From the NCBI RefSeq assembly GCF_006440775.1, contig NZ_VFTZ01000002.1, forward strand, positions 310,001-374,000: a stretch of DNA of 64,000 bases, given 5' to 3'. This stretch comes from Mesorhizobium sp. B2-7-2. Its GTDB lineage: Bacteria; Pseudomonadota; Alphaproteobacteria; Rhizobiales; Rhizobiaceae. Each line of letters begins with the position of its first letter. Positions within the stretch are counted from its first letter, which is position 1. The translations under genes were made by a program, and so were the position numbers. Of this stretch, positions 26,971 through 35,266 are shown piece by piece. The notes under the pieces were generated by a model. It was not told where the DNA came from and did no database searches. It saw only the letters and a list, made by a program, of their open reading frames with translations.

Positions 26971-28326
26971 GTGCGCCATTTGCCGACATTCCCGTTCACC
27001 GAAGCGGATCCAGTCCAGTACCCCGGTCCTCCGCCGAAGGCTTCGGAGGTGGTGATCGTCGGTGGCGGCGTCATCGGCGTAACGACGGCCCTCTTTCTTG
27101 CTTCCCGAAACATTCCGGTGACGCTGCTGGAAAAAGGCCGCGTTGCGGCCGAGCAGTCCTCCCGCAACTGGGGGTGGATCAGAAAGCAGGGACGAGACGC
27201 AGATGAGCTGCCGATCGTCATCGAGGCCTGTCGCCTATGGCGGCAACTGGCCGAGGAATGCGGCGAGGACATCGGGCTGAACCAGACAGGCGTGACCTAC
27301 CTGGCGAACGCCGACAAGGACATGGCCAAGTTCGAAGAGTTCATGAAGATCGCCGCAATCCATCAGCTCGACACGCGACTTCTGGACGCCGACGAAACCG
27401 CTGAACTCATCAGCGGCATGTCGCGCAGGTTCAAAGGCGCGATGACGACGCCTTCCGATATGCGCGCGGAACCTTGGTTGGCGGTGCCTGCGTTAGCCAG
27501 GCTTGCCGTGCGAAAGGGCGCCAGGATCGTGGAGAATTGCGCAGCGCGGACCCTCGAAATCGCAGCCGGCAGGATCAAGGGCGTTTGGACCGAGGCGGGA
27601 TATATCGAGACCTCAACCGTGCTGGTCGCGGGCGGCGCCTGGTCTTCCCTGTTCCTGGCGAGGCATGGCGTATCCATACCCCAGCTCAGCGTCCGGGTAA
27701 CCACAGCCGCCACGGAACCCATGCCTGAGGTCTATCGAGGCGCGGCCGCCGACGACCACATCGCTTTCCGGCGCAGGCAGGATGGCGGATACACGCTCGC
27801 CGCTGGCGGCAGCCACTTGCTCTATCTAGGGCCTGACGCATTCCGGCACTTCACCAAGTATATTCCCGCCCTCAGGGACAATCCGTTCGGCACGCGCTAT
27901 TTCCCGTTCGCTCCGTCAGGCTACCCGGATGGCTGGTCGACGCCACGCGATTGGGCGCCGGATTCCGCAAGCCCTTTCGAAAGAATGCGCGTGCTCGACC
28001 CAGCCCCTGAGCCGGCAAAGCTTCGCTCGGTCGAGCGCAATTTCAAACAGCTTTTCCCCCGGTTCGAGACGGTTCGCCTGAAGGTCGGCTGGGGCGGCAT
28101 GATCGACGCCATGCCCGATGTCGTCCCCGTCGTGGATCGGGTCCAGGCGATCGGCGGTCTTTTCGTCGCGACGGGCATGAGCGGCCACGGGTTCGGCATC
28201 GGGCCTGGCATCGGCCGCGTCGTCTCCGACTTGATCCAGGGAAATGAACCCGGCCACGACCTCAGCCGCTTTCGGCTGTCGCGTTTCTATGATGGAAGCC
28301 CGGTACGATTGGGTCCGGCGCTTTAA
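26971..28326 (+). CDS. FAD-dependent oxidoreductase, DAO family
   Basis: A 451-residue flavoprotein of the D-amino-acid oxidase/glycine oxidase/sarcosine oxidase superfamily. The FAD-binding Rossmann motif is VVIVGGGVIGVTTALFLA near residues 27-44, followed by LLEKGRVAAEQSSRNWGW. A C-terminal FAD-contact motif is GLFVATGMSGHGFGIGPGIG. It likely oxidises an amine or imino acid, substrate unknown. The start is taken as GTG at 26971, but no good ribosome binding site is visible and the true start could lie a few codons downstream. Confidence 0.8.
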   Translation: MRHLPTFPFTEADPVQYPGPPPKASEVVIVGGGVIGVTTALFLASRNIPVTLLEKGRVAAEQSSRNWGWIRKQGRDADELPIVIEACRLWRQLAEECGEDIGLNQTGVTYLANADKDMAKFEEFMKIAAIHQLDTRLLDADETAELISGMSRRFKGAMTTPSDMRAEPWLAVPALARLAVRKGARIVENCAARTLEIAAGRIKGVWTEAGYIETSTVLVAGGAWSSLFLARHGVSIPQLSVRVTTAATEPMPEVYRGAAADDHIAFRRRQDGGYTLAAGGSHLLYLGPDAFRHFTKYIPALRDNPFGTRYFPFAPSGYPDGWSTPRDWAPDSASPFERMRVLDPAPEPAKLRSVERNFKQLFPRFETVRLKVGWGGMIDAMPDVVPVVDRVQAIGGLFVATGMSGHGFGIGPGIGRVVSDLIQGNEPGHDLSRFRLSRFYDGSPVRLGPAL

Positions 28327-28559
28327 GTGGCCGAAATCCATTCTTGATCGTCATCCGATGGACAATTGGTCGATCGCGGTCATCGCGATCCGCCGTCAAA
28401 GGCGGCTGGATGGCGACGCCGGGATAGATAAACCACAATTCTTCTGAAGCAATTAGTGCCACTGCACATAGTGCCACTGCACTGAGATTTTGACCGGTCG
28501 GCTCTGTTTGCGTTGGCAGGTGGCACGCGTTGGAGATTGGCCGAAAACGCCATCGCGAT

Positions 28560-28737
28560 CGTCATTCCAGGGCGGAGCAGGAGCGAAGCTCCGTCGCGAA
28601 GACCCTGGAATCCATGCCGTTGCCTTCGCCAAGGCGTGCAAGGGAGCAAAAATTCAGCACCGTGGCGGAGCTTCCAAGTCACGGCATTCTATGGTCTGCG
28701 CGCGTCGCTTCGCTCCTTGCTCCGCCATAGAATGACG
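28560..28737. repeat. Dispersed intergenic repeat, copy 1
   Basis: A 178-bp segment bounded by CGTCATT and AATGACG. Its blocks CCAGGGCGGAGCAGGAGCGAAG and CTGCGCGCGTCGCTTCGC are also present, in the same orientation, in the second copy at 61192-61367. The whole gap 28327-28862 contains no gene. A short extension on the left (about 28529-28559) recurs inverted on the right of copy 2, so the element ends are inverted repeats of each other. Confidence 0.75.
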
Positions 28738-28862
28738 ACGTTGGGGCGGCCGCAACCAATCCCCCGGCGTTTGCGCTGATTTCACGGACATGAACGGAAA
28801 ATCTTGCACCAAGACAAACGGCAACCTTTCAAAATCCCTGTGCCAGGGAACTAGGTTGATCA

Positions 28863-29402
28863 TCAGATCGGACCAAATTCTCTGTCCAGCAGCCCCATAA
28901 TGATGTCGTCCTGCCAAGCCCCGCTGACCAATGCGGCTTCGCGCTCACGTCCCTCCTCCACAAATCCGCACTTGCGATAGCAAGCGATCGCGCGGGAATT
29001 GCACGATAAGACTCTTAGGGAAATGCGGTGCAGGCCAAGACCAAACGCGTAACCGAGGACGAGCCTGATCGCTTCGGTACCATACCCCTTGCCGAGATAT
29101 GCTTGATCGTCGATGCCGATGGCCAAGGCCGCCCTCTTATCGTGCCAGTCTATGCTGTGAAGGCGCACATGACCGACAAAGCAACCTGCATCGATCACCC
29201 ATGCATAGTCCTGTTGCTCGATGAAGCGAATGGCTGCTTCGGCATCGGCTCGGGTAAAGATTGTGCTAGGGTCGAATATCCCACCGTAGGCTTCAACGAT
29301 CTCGCGATGCCGACCGAGCGCTAGCCGCGTTTCCACATCTTGGGGAATTGGTCTGCGAAGGATGAGGCGAGCGCCCCGAAGTTCGGGAAGATCGGCATTC
29401 AT
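28863..29402 (-). CDS. GNAT family N-acetyltransferase, RimJ/RimL-like
   Basis: A 179-residue cytoplasmic acetyltransferase of the Acetyltransf_3 type. It has LILRRPIPQD at the start, the acetyl-CoA loop in AYLGKGYGTEAIRLVLGYAF and the C-terminal VLSCNSRAIACYRKCGFVEEG. Relatives acetylate protein N-termini or small amines; the target here is unknown. The ribosome binding site is weak. It lies in the rearranged accessory stretch. Confidence 0.85.
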   Translation of the reverse strand: MNADLPELRGARLILRRPIPQDVETRLALGRHREIVEAYGGIFDPSTIFTRADAEAAIRFIEQQDYAWVIDAGCFVGHVRLHSIDWHDKRAALAIGIDDQAYLGKGYGTEAIRLVLGYAFGLGLHRISLRVLSCNSRAIACYRKCGFVEEGREREAALVSGAWQDDIIMGLLDREFGPI

Positions 29403-29873
29403 CGGTAAGAACTAGGATGTTCGCGCCTGTTTGTCGAATGACCGGGCCCCTGTGAGGTCTGGAAGAGGGCGCGCGCGGCAAGGTCTGGCCGGTCGACCTG
29501 TTGGGGCGCGGGGACCGGTGGCAGGGGCGCGCCGGTTTAGAGTCAGAAACTCAATCGTCCTGAGCGACGAGTCAGCCGCTCTCCGTCTTCCACAGTAAAC
29601 GGCAGCCCTGCGCCGCATTGTCGATCATGGAGGAGTCGGCTAGCTGCTTCTAGCGCGAGGCCGCTGTTCGGGCAGTCGTTTTCGGCACCAGCCGTCATTT
29701 CATGGCTTCCTGCTTGCAAGACCCTGCCACATGGGACCGTAATTGGAAAACTATAAAGCGAAACATACCCTTAGCAGTAACTTTGGTATAGTACTTGCTA
29801 ATAGAATGTTTTTCTGCGAAATTAATAAAAAATAACGGATTGGCCTAAATAAAAGGCCGGGGGGAGGGGCACG
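29403..29873. other. Gene-free stretch with a second aglR 3' remnant
   Basis: A 471-bp gap. Positions about 29455-29570 resemble the end of aglR plus its downstream flank (GGAAGAGGG, GGTCTGGCCGGT, then a TAG and ACTCAA...CTGAGCG). This copy is more degraded than the one at 26744. From about 29740 the sequence turns strongly AT-rich and leads into the low-GC gene pair. No open frame in the gap looks like a gene. Confidence 0.55.
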
Positions 29874-30827
29874 TTGCGATATCGTCGACGCGTGGCTTTT
29901 GTTGTGACTGTAACCTCTGCAGTCTCTGCGTGCGCGGTGAGACCGACCGTGCACGACATGACAAGGTATTACGCACCCGAGATCGTCAGAAAGGTTCGCT
30001 GCGAGGCCTTGCAGGGCATAGCGGACGTGTATGCCGGGTGGCTAATCTATAACGACGACGATCCGTATGGGCAGGATGTTGCCAGGAAGGTTAGAGATCG
30101 AAAGATAAAGCTCTGGTCGATCGACTGGAAGAAGCTTATACCGGCAGATTACGCGTATGTCGAGTATTTTGACCCTACTGTCATCGCTTACGACTTCAAT
30201 TTGGATAGTACAGAAACAAATGATGCAAGCTTTGACTTGAATTTCTTGAATGCCATCACCGATGGGACGGTATCAATACCCATTAAGACCGGAATAAATC
30301 GATCTAGAAATGGAGTTCAGACTTTTACCCTAACGGATACGTTCCATTTCCTTCTCAACGACCTCGATCACGATTACTGTGATCCGAAATCAGGCGATGT
30401 TCGCCCAGGATTCTTTTCGACGCAGCCAAATTTCGTGTACCCGATCGTCGGAAAGATCGGAATCGCTGATATGGTGAGTGACTTTGTTTCGCTAAAACTC
30501 TTTGGTCATCTGGGCACAGATGACAAACCGGCGATGGCTTACTCTCAGGAATTTACGACAAAGATATACGGCGACGTGAATCCTAAGATTGAAATCGTCT
30601 CATCGGCCTCTTTCAAGGACGGTACGCTCGGACTGACAAATTCAAGAGAAGATAAACACAAGGTCGTAATCGGATTTTCGGTAAAGGTTCCGCCGGAGTT
30701 CAGGTCCGAGGAGAAGAAGGTCGGGACATACGTGAGAATCGAAGGAGACGCAACGACAAGAAGGGCACTTGAAGAGGTCGACCGACTGATCCAGCGCACG
30801 GAAGGCAATGTGGTGACGCTTAAATAG
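29874..30827 (+). CDS. Hypothetical lipoprotein, low GC, probably acquired
   Basis: A 317-residue protein not recognised as a member of a known family. The N-terminus RRRVAFVVTVTSAVSACAV has a short hydrophobic run and a lipobox-like SAC, so it is probably an outer- or inner-membrane lipoprotein. The rest is mixed alpha/beta with no repeats. TTG at 29874 is taken as start since GGGGGAGGGG lies just upstream. Codon use is clearly AT-richer than the neighbours, a sign of recent transfer. A second small gene follows after 5 bp. Confidence 0.6.
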   Translation: MRYRRRVAFVVTVTSAVSACAVRPTVHDMTRYYAPEIVRKVRCEALQGIADVYAGWLIYNDDDPYGQDVARKVRDRKIKLWSIDWKKLIPADYAYVEYFDPTVIAYDFNLDSTETNDASFDLNFLNAITDGTVSIPIKTGINRSRNGVQTFTLTDTFHFLLNDLDHDYCDPKSGDVRPGFFSTQPNFVYPIVGKIGIADMVSDFVSLKLFGHLGTDDKPAMAYSQEFTTKIYGDVNPKIEIVSSASFKDGTLGLTNSREDKHKVVIGFSVKVPPEFRSEEKKVGTYVRIEGDATTRRALEEVDRLIQRTEGNVVTLK

Positions 30828-30832
30828 GAAAT

Positions 30833-31195
30833 ATGAAGGCCATGGCGCGCAAATTGAAGAGTCGCAATGAACAAGACCCGAGGATGAAGTTGTTTCCGCC
30901 GCACAGAAAGTGGGTGGATATGAATGCTTTTACTTTCGCCAACCTTGTTCTTGAGAGTAAAGATCGAGGGAAGCTTGGAAATCTCATGGAGATTCTGAAG
31001 CAAGACCATGTAACGGTCAAAGCCGAGACAGTGAACGAGTCAAAGCGGATCCTCCGCGATGCTGACGCCGACCTGAGCAGTCCGTTCGCCCGCGTATATC
31101 TCAGGCTTGATCCAAAGCGCTGTAAGAAACGCCCCTATTCCCCACCGATTGGACGCGACCTCTCAAGTTCAGAAGCTGACGCTTTAGAGGAGTGA
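30833..31195 (+). CDS. Hypothetical protein, paired with the preceding lipoprotein gene
   Basis: A 120-residue basic, soluble protein without signal peptide or recognised domain. Lys/Arg-rich N-terminus (MARKLKSRNEQDPRMK). It starts 5 bp after the lipoprotein stop codon, so the two are probably co-transcribed and travelled together. GC content is lower than the chromosome average seen in the rest of the window. An internal ATG (MARKLK) 9 bp downstream is an alternative start. Function unknown. Confidence 0.55.
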   Translation: MKAMARKLKSRNEQDPRMKLFPPHRKWVDMNAFTFANLVLESKDRGKLGNLMEILKQDHVTVKAETVNESKRILRDADADLSSPFARVYLRLDPKRCKKRPYSPPIGRDLSSSEADALEE

Positions 31196-31297
31196 TCTAG
31201 TCTGGTCGTTGGTTAGCGCAACCTTGCTGCGGCAAACCTACGCAAGATAGACCGGCACTGCCTGCCGGTCTCGGCCGTCGACGGCAAGTCGGTTGAT

Positions 31298-31552
31298 TGA
31301 GTTTGACCCTGACGCAGGTTGCCCAAACTCACTCCTTCGCCGCTCCAGCCGCCGTGATGTCCAGCAGCCCATAGCCGAAGTCATTGTCGCGCCCCTTCGG
31401 GCCAAGATCCTTGGCCGTGGCCGCCAGCGCCTTCTCGATGTCGTCGGCCGAGCGGTCGGGCGCGGCGTGGATCAGGTTGGCGATGGCGCCGGACACGATC
31501 GCGGCGGCGAAGGAGGTGCCGGTCACCACGTCCGAGCCGGCGCCGCTCGGCG
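31298..31552. repeat. Right copy of the duplicated subtilase 3' segment
   Basis: This segment, the end of the intact subtilase gene with about 30 bp of its flank, is the parent of the degraded copy at 26494-26743. Both copies start with a TGAGTTTG...CAAACTCA inverted repeat just beyond the stop codon, which may act as the transcription stop. The two are direct repeats enclosing about 4.6 kb. Confidence 0.8.
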
Positions 31553-32852
31553 CCACCATTTCGACGCCCGGCGCCGAGATGAAGACATAGGCGCCGCGAT
31601 TGGCCTGCGGCATCAGCCCGTCTTTGGCGTCGGTGGCGGTCACGGCGATCACGCTGTCGAAGGCGGCCGGATAGCCGTAGGGTGCCTTCGGCCCGTTGTT
31701 GCCGGCGGCGGCCACCAGCGCGATGCCCGCCGCCCGCGCATTGCGGCAGGCAGTGCCGAGCAGGTCGTTCTTCGGCCCAACGAAGCTCATATTGATGATG
31801 CGTACATCGTGGCTTGCCGCCCAATCGAGCGCCGACAGGATGACGTCCATGGTCGACTTGCCGCCTTCGAAGGCGCGCGCGTGGTAGATTTTAGCGCCCG
31901 GCGCCATGCCTTCCAGCGGACCGACACCCGCAATCAGTCCGTCGACCGAGGTGCCGTGGTCGCGCTTCTCGATCGGCACGTTGGGCATGGCATCATATTG
32001 GCCGGCGATGACGCCGGCGAGCGCCGGGTTGGTGTCGTCGATGCCGGTGTCGATGACGGCGACCCGCACATTCTCGCCGCTCGCCTGCTTGGCATCGAGC
32101 GCGATGCGCTCGAAGGCATAGTTGACGATGCCCGCCGCCTGTTGCAGCGAATAGATATGGTTGGGCTCGCGCCGCTGCGTGCGCCCATCGGCTGCCAGCT
32201 GCGCCAGCACCACGCCGACCGGCCGCCCGTCGGTGATGCCGAAGCGCACCAAAGTGGTGCCGAGCAGCAGCGACTGGCGCTGCGAGCGAACCTGCAGGCC
32301 GAAGGAATTGGCGATCTGCTGCACCACGCCGGCATTGCCCTCGACCGTCACCAGCACCTCGTCGGGCACGAATTCGCCGCTGATCGCGCGCGGCGGTTCG
32401 GCAAGGTTGAGGCCCTGCGGCACCGTGACAGGCCCGCTCGGCGTCGGAGCGGGTGGCGGCGTGTTGCTGGAACCGTTCGATGACGATGTTCCGTTCGCCG
32501 GCGTTTGCGGGGCGGCGCCCGCCGAGGGATTCGGGAACAGGTCGACGATCAGCGCCGGCAGGAACACCGCGCCGCCCGTGGCCGTGCCCGGCGTCGCGTC
32601 GCTGTTCCTGGCGCCGCCGTCCTTGTCGCAGCCGCCGGCCGACGTCGTGCGGTCCAGGCAATCGAGCTGTTTTTGCGTCAGGTTCGGATCGTTGGTCTGC
32701 GCGGAGGCAGGCGCGGCGACAAATGCCGCCGCCGCAAGGAGCGCCGCATGCAGAATGACTCTCAGCCTCGACGCAATTCCGGACGGAAGGCTACGGCGAA
32801 GTCGCCGAGCCCGACCACGGCGCACTTTTCCTGGAATTGCTTTAGCCGCCAT
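31329..32852 (-). CDS. Secreted S8 (subtilisin-like) serine protease
   Basis: A 507-residue exported protease. After a long basic N-terminus comes a signal peptide (to about residue 51, APASAQ), a low-complexity Thr/Pro/Ser linker, and a propeptide-like region (about 163-232: DEVLVTVEG, ending RREPNHIYSL). The subtilase domain has catalytic Asp268 (VAVIDTGID), His299 (DHGTSV), oxyanion Asn385 (AAGNN) and Ser447 (GTSFAA). The ATG at 32852 overlaps the anti-sigma stop codon by 11 bases, so translation is coupled; in-frame starts further upstream are less likely. It is last in the sigma/anti-sigma/protease operon. Confidence 0.88.
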   Translation of the reverse strand: MAAKAIPGKVRRGRARRLRRSLPSGIASRLRVILHAALLAAAAFVAAPASAQTNDPNLTQKQLDCLDRTTSAGGCDKDGGARNSDATPGTATGGAVFLPALIVDLFPNPSAGAAPQTPANGTSSSNGSSNTPPPAPTPSGPVTVPQGLNLAEPPRAISGEFVPDEVLVTVEGNAGVVQQIANSFGLQVRSQRQSLLLGTTLVRFGITDGRPVGVVLAQLAADGRTQRREPNHIYSLQQAAGIVNYAFERIALDAKQASGENVRVAVIDTGIDDTNPALAGVIAGQYDAMPNVPIEKRDHGTSVDGLIAGVGPLEGMAPGAKIYHARAFEGGKSTMDVILSALDWAASHDVRIINMSFVGPKNDLLGTACRNARAAGIALVAAAGNNGPKAPYGYPAAFDSVIAVTATDAKDGLMPQANRGAYVFISAPGVEMVAPSGAGSDVVTGTSFAAAIVSGAIANLIHAAPDRSADDIEKALAATAKDLGPKGRDNDFGYGLLDITAAGAAKE

Positions 32853-33507
32853 CGGCCGGTTTCCTTCCCTGCACCACAGCCTCCGCGAAAGGCTGGGCGG
32901 CAATGAGGCCGACGAGCTTGTCGTAATCGGCCGCCGTGCTGGCCGGAATCGTCAAGTGGAACACGCCGTCGGCGGTCGGACCGCCGGCGATCTTCAACCC
33001 GTTCTGGTCGAGGAAGGCGGCGATATCGGCCATTTTGGCATCCGGCTTGAACTTGACCAGCGCGAAAGGCAGCTTCGCCAGATCGTCCTGGGTGCCGGCC
33101 ACCTCGAACTCGTTGCCCTTGCCGCCCGGCTGCTCGAAGGACTGCACGATGACCAGCGCAAGCAGCGCCGCGGCAGCCGCCCAGGCGACACCGGCAGGCA
33201 TTGCCGTCACCCGGCCGAAGACTCTTGCCAGCCAGGATTGGCCGGGCGTGCGCACCGGACCGGCCTCGGCATCGAGCGCCTTGGAGAAGCGGGAGAACGC
33301 GTCGGCGGGCGGCCGGATCGCCTCGTTGGCGGCCGCGGTGCCTGAGAACTCGGCCTCCGCTTCGCCAAGCGCATTCATCGCCGCCGGATCGGTGGCCAGC
33401 CACTCCTCGACGGCCTCCAGCTCGGCGCCTTCCAACGAGCCGTTCAGGTAGAACGGCAGCAGCGTTTCCATCTCGTCGCGACGCGACATCTTTTCAGCAG
33501 CGCTCAT
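32842..33507 (-). CDS. Membrane anti-sigma factor with propeptide-like periplasmic domain
   Basis: A 221-residue single-pass inner-membrane protein. The cytoplasmic N-terminus (LLPFYLNGSLEGAELEAVEEWL) resembles the anti-sigma domain, without zinc cysteines. One membrane helix lies at about residues 104-124. The periplasmic C-terminus (about 147-213) reads FALVKFKPDA...FLDQNGLKI..GP...FHLTIP, a pattern like the prodomain/inhibitor of subtilases. The start ATG at 33507 overlaps the sigma-factor stop by four bases (ATGA), and its own stop overlaps the protease start. The sequence alone suggests that the protease of the same operon may bind or cut this domain. Confidence 0.8.
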   Translation of the reverse strand: MSAAEKMSRRDEMETLLPFYLNGSLEGAELEAVEEWLATDPAAMNALGEAEAEFSGTAAANEAIRPPADAFSRFSKALDAEAGPVRTPGQSWLARVFGRVTAMPAGVAWAAAAALLALVIVQSFEQPGGKGNEFEVAGTQDDLAKLPFALVKFKPDAKMADIAAFLDQNGLKIAGGPTADGVFHLTIPASTAADYDKLVGLIAAQPFAEAVVQGRKPADGG

Positions 33508-34130
33508 GGCCAACCCCTGTCGTAACCGGCGGCCTTGAGGGCTTCGCCGAGTTTCTTGCGGGCGTAGAACATCCTGGTCTTGACGGTCGCGACCGGGATG
33601 TCGAGCACCTCGCCGATCTCGGTCACCGACTGGCCATGGTAATAGGCAAGGTCGATCACCGTGCGGTGTTCTTCCGGCAAGGCGTCGACGAAGCGCCGCA
33701 AGGCGGCGGCCTTGTCTTCCTTCATGGTCACGACTTCCGGCGTGTCGGCGCCGTCGGGAACTTGCGCCGCGTCGTCGTCGTCGATCCAGTCTTCCTTCTT
33801 CTTGCGCAGCATCGACAGCCCCTTGAAGCGGGCGATGCCGAGCAGCCATGTGGAAACTTCAGAGCGACCCTCGAAACTGGGCGCCTGTTTCCACAGCTCC
33901 AGAAAGACCTCATTCGCGATATCGTCGGCCATCATTTCCGATCCCGTCTGGCGCGCCACGAAGCGGTAGATCCGCGCGTGGTGACGCATGAACAGGAGCC
34001 GGACGGCGGCCCGGTCGCCCTTCGCGACCCGGTCCACAAGCGCGCGATCGGTTTCCGTCGCCGCATTCATGGCCGGTTGAGCCGCCTGGCTCCTCGAAGC
34101 TCTGTCGTTGATCGGTCCAAAAAGGTTCAC
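33504..34130 (-). CDS. ECF-type RNA polymerase sigma factor
   Basis: A 208-residue group 4 sigma factor. Region 2 contains LFMRHHARIYRFVARQTG and DDIANEVFLELWKQA; region 4 contains LPEEHRTVIDLAYYHGQSVTEIGEVL and VKTRMFYARKKL. It presumably directs its own operon and is held by the downstream anti-sigma factor. The ATG at 34130 gives a 20-residue extension before the family homology; ATG at 34070 (MNAATETDR) may be the real start. Confidence 0.9.
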   Translation of the reverse strand: MNLFGPINDRASRSQAAQPAMNAATETDRALVDRVAKGDRAAVRLLFMRHHARIYRFVARQTGSEMMADDIANEVFLELWKQAPSFEGRSEVSTWLLGIARFKGLSMLRKKKEDWIDDDDAAQVPDGADTPEVVTMKEDKAAALRRFVDALPEEHRTVIDLAYYHGQSVTEIGEVLDIPVATVKTRMFYARKKLGEALKAAGYDRGWP

Positions 34131-34192
34131 CCTCCGCCAAGGATTCTTTGGAGGCTAACTGAAGAAAGTGAGCGTTGCCAGAGGGCAGGGTT

Positions 34193-34347
34193 TCTCCTTC
34201 TCCCCCTGTGGGAGTAGGTGGCCGCGAAGCGGCCGGATGAGGGGTGCTCCAGGGAAAACCAGCGTCTCACTCCGCTGGAACACCCCTCATCCGTCTCGGC
34301 GCTGCGCGCCAATCCACCTTCTCCCACAAGGGGAGAAGGGAGAGGTG
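34193..34347. repeat. Palindromic intergenic element (RIME-like), copy A
   Basis: About 155 bp made of two long imperfect inverted arms (roughly 34193-34248 and 34282-34345) with matching words TTCTCCC, GGATGAGGGGTG and their complements. It is a second example of the family seen at 50586-50732. Such elements fold into a long hairpin at the RNA level and are typical of rhizobial genomes. It lies between the sigma operon promoter and the end of the phosphodiesterase gene. Confidence 0.7.
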
Positions 34348-34351
34348 GCGC

Positions 34352-35203
34352 TTACCCCAAAAACACCTTCGCCTTCATCGTCTCTGGTATCGTCACGCGA
34401 AGCCGGCTCAGCACTGTCGGCGCGAGCTGCAGCTGGTCGAGCAGCGTGTCGGCCTCGGGCCCCTTCGCAGGTCCGAAATAATAGAGCGCGAAATCCTGCA
34501 TCTCGTCGTCATGGCCGCCATGGTGGCCGCGGCCGGTCTGGCCATGGTCGGCCGTCACGATCACTTCATAGCCGGCTCGCCGCCATTGCGGCAGGAAGGC
34601 GGCGAGCATGCCGTCCATCGCGTAGCAGGCATGGTCCATCTCGTGGCAGTCATGGCCGAAGCGATGGCCCATCGAGTCCAGCGTGCAGGTGTGGAGGATG
34701 CCGTAATCGATGCCGTGGCGTTTGGTCAGCATCGTCAGCATCGCGAACAGGTCGACGTCGCTTGGCGTCATCTGGTTCTTGAGATTGTAGCCGGTCATGG
34801 TGTGGAAGCGGCCATGCGTGATCGGCCCGCCTGGCTCATCGAACTCCATGTCCTCGATAAGGTCGAACGGGTACGAGCGGAAGAATTCCGACCAGTAGGA
34901 ATGGGTCACCGCGCCCGTCTTGCCGCCGGCCTTGCTCACTTCCGAGAAGATGTCCGGCTGGGTGACGCGAAAGCGGGTCTCGTTGGCAAGGATGCCATGT
35001 ATCTGCGGCGAAACACCGGTGTGGATCGAGGCGTAGCAGCAAGCGGAGGTCGACGGCAGCACCGAGCGCATCTTCCACACCTGCGCCTCGCCCGACTGCG
35101 CCCAGCCTTCGAGATTGCCCATCAACCGGCGCCAGTTCCGGTAGGGCACGCCGTCGAGGATGATGAGCAGCAGTTTGGATTTGAGCGGCACGGCGGTTCT
35201 CAT
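34352..35203 (-). CDS. Type I phosphodiesterase / nucleotide pyrophosphatase-like protein
   Basis: A 283-residue member of the alkaline-phosphatase superfamily. The first metal site is seen in LLLIILDGVPY, the catalytic Thr/Ser region is LPSTSACCYASIHTG, and further metal ligands are in TLDSMGHRFGHDCHEMD and VTADHGQTGRG. No signal peptide is visible, so it is cytoplasmic. It follows a peptide-type binding protein gene by 63 bp with a terminator-like hairpin between. It may process the phosphorus-containing or esterified solute the ABC system imports; that is inference. Confidence 0.82.
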   Translation of the reverse strand: MRTAVPLKSKLLLIILDGVPYRNWRRLMGNLEGWAQSGEAQVWKMRSVLPSTSACCYASIHTGVSPQIHGILANETRFRVTQPDIFSEVSKAGGKTGAVTHSYWSEFFRSYPFDLIEDMEFDEPGGPITHGRFHTMTGYNLKNQMTPSDVDLFAMLTMLTKRHGIDYGILHTCTLDSMGHRFGHDCHEMDHACYAMDGMLAAFLPQWRRAGYEVIVTADHGQTGRGHHGGHDDEMQDFALYYFGPAKGPEADTLLDQLQLAPTVLSRLRVTIPETMKAKVFLG

Positions 35204-35217
35204 GCATCGAAAACAGA

Positions 35218-35248
35218 AGCGCCGCGTGTCGCGTGGACACGCGGCGCT
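35218..35248 (-). terminator. Hairpin after the first substrate-binding protein gene
   Basis: A perfect 13-bp stem (35218-35230 with 35236-35248, 5-nt loop). Read on the minus strand it is followed by TCTGTTTT, so it fits a partial rho-independent terminator that would reduce read-through into the phosphodiesterase gene. Confidence 0.65.
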
Positions 35249-35266
35249 GCTTTGGATAGCTTGATA

